From Welwitschia mirabilis (Eukaryota; Gnetophyta; Gnetopsida; Welwitschiales): a stretch of 64,000 nt of DNA. The DNA lies in NCBI GenBank assembly GCA_051453625.1, contig JBOZIK010000001.1:207771521-207835520 (forward strand), read 5' to 3'. A program made the position numbers and the translations under genes. The notes under the pieces were generated by a model that saw nothing but the letters and a program-made list of their open reading frames with translations, was not told the origin of the DNA and searched no databases. Positions 61,850 to 64,000 of the stretch are shown in pieces (the stretch's first letter is position 1; every line of letters starts with the position of its first letter).

Positions 61850-63420
61850 TTTGTCCTAGGTCACTTTGATCATTGGCACATTACCCAAGCATTATCTTTA
61901 AGGTTTCATTTCTTGGATGAATTTCTCATTGATATTTTTTGAATTTTCAAGTTCCTACCTAACATTCTTTAACTCACATGTTAGTTTTCTAATCTTAGCC
62001 TTAAGGACTAAGTTTTCATTTAACAATCTATATAAGATCCTCTTTTTCACTTAAAAGATAATTTATGATTATAATAAAACTTTTTCATCTTGGAATATAA
62101 TTTTATAACTTAATGAACTCTTCAAAAATTAAACTATACCTATCTTGAAGAGACATAAAACATCTTCACTTCCTAATTCTTAATCATCGTCTTCATCTTT
62201 GTTATTGGTTGGGGTATGAATAATCGTTATGCAGAATGTATGAACACTTTTTATTATGAGATATCTACTTTCTTATGAGATATCTACTTCTGTAGGATAG
62301 ATAAATAATCTTTTCATCTGATGTATCTATTTCGATGGAATATTCGTCATCATACCAACCTATGAATAAGGATTTATCTTTCTTAGGGTTTTTGTATTGT
62401 CCTTTACCCTGTAATCAACTAGAGTTAAGACATTTCAAGGCTAAATCTTCTTATTCTCCACATAAACAACATTCTAATCTAGATATGCCATTTTTAGAAG
62501 ATGAACTAGATGAAGACCTGCCTTCAAACTTACCTTTTCTTAAAATCTTGATGATGTTCTATAGTTCTATTTTCTTTTGTTCTTTTATGAGAGTAGCATG
62601 TTGAAACACATTGTGATTAAAGCTAGTTCTTTGTCCTAATCATCTTCTAAATAATCCACATCTAAAACTTCTTTATCCTTTCTTTTACTACTTGTCTTGA
62701 GCCTTCACTTACTTTAAGTGCTATGGGCTTCTCTTTCATAGCCCTGTTTTGGATGAGGTTCATTTCATATGCTATCATGACACTTTGCAATTCTTCAATC
62801 TTCATGACGTTGAAGTCTCTTGATTCTTCCATTATAGTTTTTTTTTGCTTGTATTCTAGAGTCAAAGTTATTATCACTTTCTAAATTACTTTGGCCTCTG
62901 ATAAATCTCCACTAATCCCTCAAATGACATTCACAATGTTCTTTACTCTTGTGAAGTACTTGTGCACTCTTTCTCCATCATTCATCTTCAAGTTTTCAAA
63001 CTAATTTTTTCATACCAAAAGCTTAGATTTTTTGAATACTGAAGTTCCCTCATATGTGCCTTCCAATACATTCCATATTTCCTTGGTAGTTTTACATCTA
63101 GTTCTATGGTTAAACTCTTCTAAGATAAGAGCGAAGTATAGAGCATTTTTGTCCTTTGATTCAAACATGAAGGCTTCCTTATCTTGATATTTTCATTTCT
63201 TTCTAGGATTGACATATGAGAGAGTGTTTTCTATAACATCTTTGAAAGTCTTTATAGGCTCTGTAAATCCACCTGCAATGTTATGCCAAATTTGAAACTT
63301 AAAAGATTATAAGTACACCTAAATCCTTATCTTATAATAAACATAGTTTGTCCCATCGAAGAGTGGAGGTCTAACAAATGGAACCCCTTCTATGTTCACT
63401 CAAGGAATTTACTCCTTTTT
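61850..63420 (-). pseudogene. Copia B gag
   Basis: 62662-62877 holds a 71-codon frame with MEESRDFNVMKIEELQSVMI, the twin of 10284-10490 in A. The zinc knuckle at about 62435-62476 reads CCLCGE*EDLALKC: the cysteines remain but the histidine is lost and a stop is present. 62880-63420 covers the gag N-terminal half in pieces. Gag packages element RNA. This copy is dead. Confidence 0.7.
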
Positions 63421-63430
63421 ATAAGTACCC

Positions 63431-63442
63431 ACTCTGATATCA
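63431..63442 (-). other. Primer binding site of copia B
   Basis: The minus strand reads TGATATCAGAGT: the iMet-type site with one extra change compared with copy A (11047-11058). Confidence 0.8.
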
Positions 63443-63444
63443 CT

Positions 63445-63585
63445 TGAGGATTGATTTAAACTTAGAGGGCAAGGGTGAATGAGTTCCACCAGATAAAAAT
63501 TCAAAGTAATAACAAAACTTTATAAAAATGCATATTTAAAACACCTTACCAAATAACATGGTTTTCTAACCTAGGTATGTCTAAA
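63445..63585 (-). repeat. 5' LTR of copia B, cut by gap
   Basis: TGAGGATTGATTTAAACTTAG matches the start of 56250 and 11061. The remainder lies in the 100-base gap 63586-63685, whose true size is unknown. Confidence 0.8.
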
Positions 63586-63685
63586 NNNNNNNNNNNNNNN
63601 NNNNNNNNNNNNNNNNNNNNNNNNNNNNNNNNNNNNNNNNNNNNNNNNNNNNNNNNNNNNNNNNNNNNNNNNNNNNNNNNNNNNN

Positions 63686-64000
63686 AAATTTAATAAACAT
63701 AATTTCTATCTTAATTTATTAATGATAATAAAATTGATCATCCTAACTCGAGATTAGAGATAAATTTACTTATTAACTTACTTAATTAGGTAGGGCATAA
63801 TACTCAAATTTTGGTAGAGTTTAAATAATATTTCTTCATTTAATATTGTGATGAATACATCATAAAATTGATCCTCTATCTTAGCATACTTCAAAGTAAT
63901 ATTAACATTTTACATGTTATCTTATAAAAATGGTATTTAATCTTAATTTATTTCATTCTAAAGTATTAAATAGGATTCATAAATATGGTGATGGTGTTCT
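63686..64000 (-). pseudogene. Third copy of the A/B copia family, RNase H tail
   Basis: This aligns with 60590-60800 and 5850-6100. The minus strand gives the RNase H C-terminus in fragments (near 63850-63990), followed by the same non-coding start of the 3' region at 63686-63770. It reads towards the gap, so the gap hides both the rest of B's 5' LTR and the 3' end of this copy, or the two were joined by rearrangement. Confidence 0.65.

Larger units (their letters stand above)
56250..63585 (-). mobile_element. Copia element B, same family as A, RT deleted
   Basis: Minus-strand copia: 3' LTR 56250-57703, polypurine tract, extra 3' coding block, motif array, RNase H tail, integrase/protease, gag, primer site 63431-63442 and the first 141 bases of the 5' LTR before the gap. 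Relative to A, sequence corresponding to about 6000-8280 (most of RNase H, RT, integrase end) is missing near 60790. The family match to A is clear in both LTR and gag. Confidence 0.85.

Noticed and set aside
1-64000. CRISPR arrays, bacterial operons, phage genes
   Set aside because: No regularly spaced repeats or prokaryotic coding density; all recognisable coding relics are plant retroelements or plant genes.

Overview
This is intergenic DNA from a seed plant with a large, repeat-laden genome. A gymnosperm is my best guess. The evidence is the very low GC, heavy loss of CpG, nested LTR retrotransposons riddled with C-to-T type decay, a plant L1-type LINE, and fragments of two plant gene families (euAP2 transcription factor, cyclic-nucleotide-gated channel). 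I found no intact host gene, rRNA, tRNA or CRISPR array. Most open frames in the window are chance or relics. There are six runs of N (4263-4989, 7110-7209, 16281-16380, 23153-23162, 39465-39564, 63586-63685).

Layout: positions 1 to about 50,281 are best read as one copia element (C, plus strand) that was repeatedly invaded. Its 5' LTR survives in four pieces (1-157, 14212-14481, 21351-about 21470, about 24346-25490). They are separated by element G (158-14211), a LINE (14482-21350, with a perfect 15-bp target duplication) and an unclassified insert F. C then shows a primer-binding-site relic, gag, and (after another insertion) gag-pre-integrase and integrase at 44.2-45.5 kb, and a 3' LTR at about 48591-50281. 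Between gag and integrase sits element D (26735-44016), a minus-strand Ty3/gypsy element of the Athila/Tat type, and inside D sits E (32593-41561), a plus-strand Athila-type element with both LTRs, a tRNA-Asp type primer site and reverse transcriptase to integrase.

Element G is the most unusual part. It contains a minus-strand SIRE/Maximus-like copia element (A, 839-about 11450) and a 2.7-kb GC- and CpG-richer block (11.45-13.98 kb). That block holds a euAP2 exon (minus), a CNGC channel fragment (plus) and open frames I cannot name. This looks like host gene pieces carried in repeat DNA.

From 50,282 to 56,249 little is recognisable apart from a perfect 20-bp hairpin. Positions 56250-63585 are a second copy (B) of the A family, lacking reverse transcriptase, and after the last gap a third copy begins. 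A and B share an extra coding-like block between RNase H and the 3' LTR. LTRs and internal blocks of both copia families carry dense arrays of the motif AGATGTCT/AGACATCT.

All domain boundaries are approximate, because they were read by eye through many stops and frameshifts.
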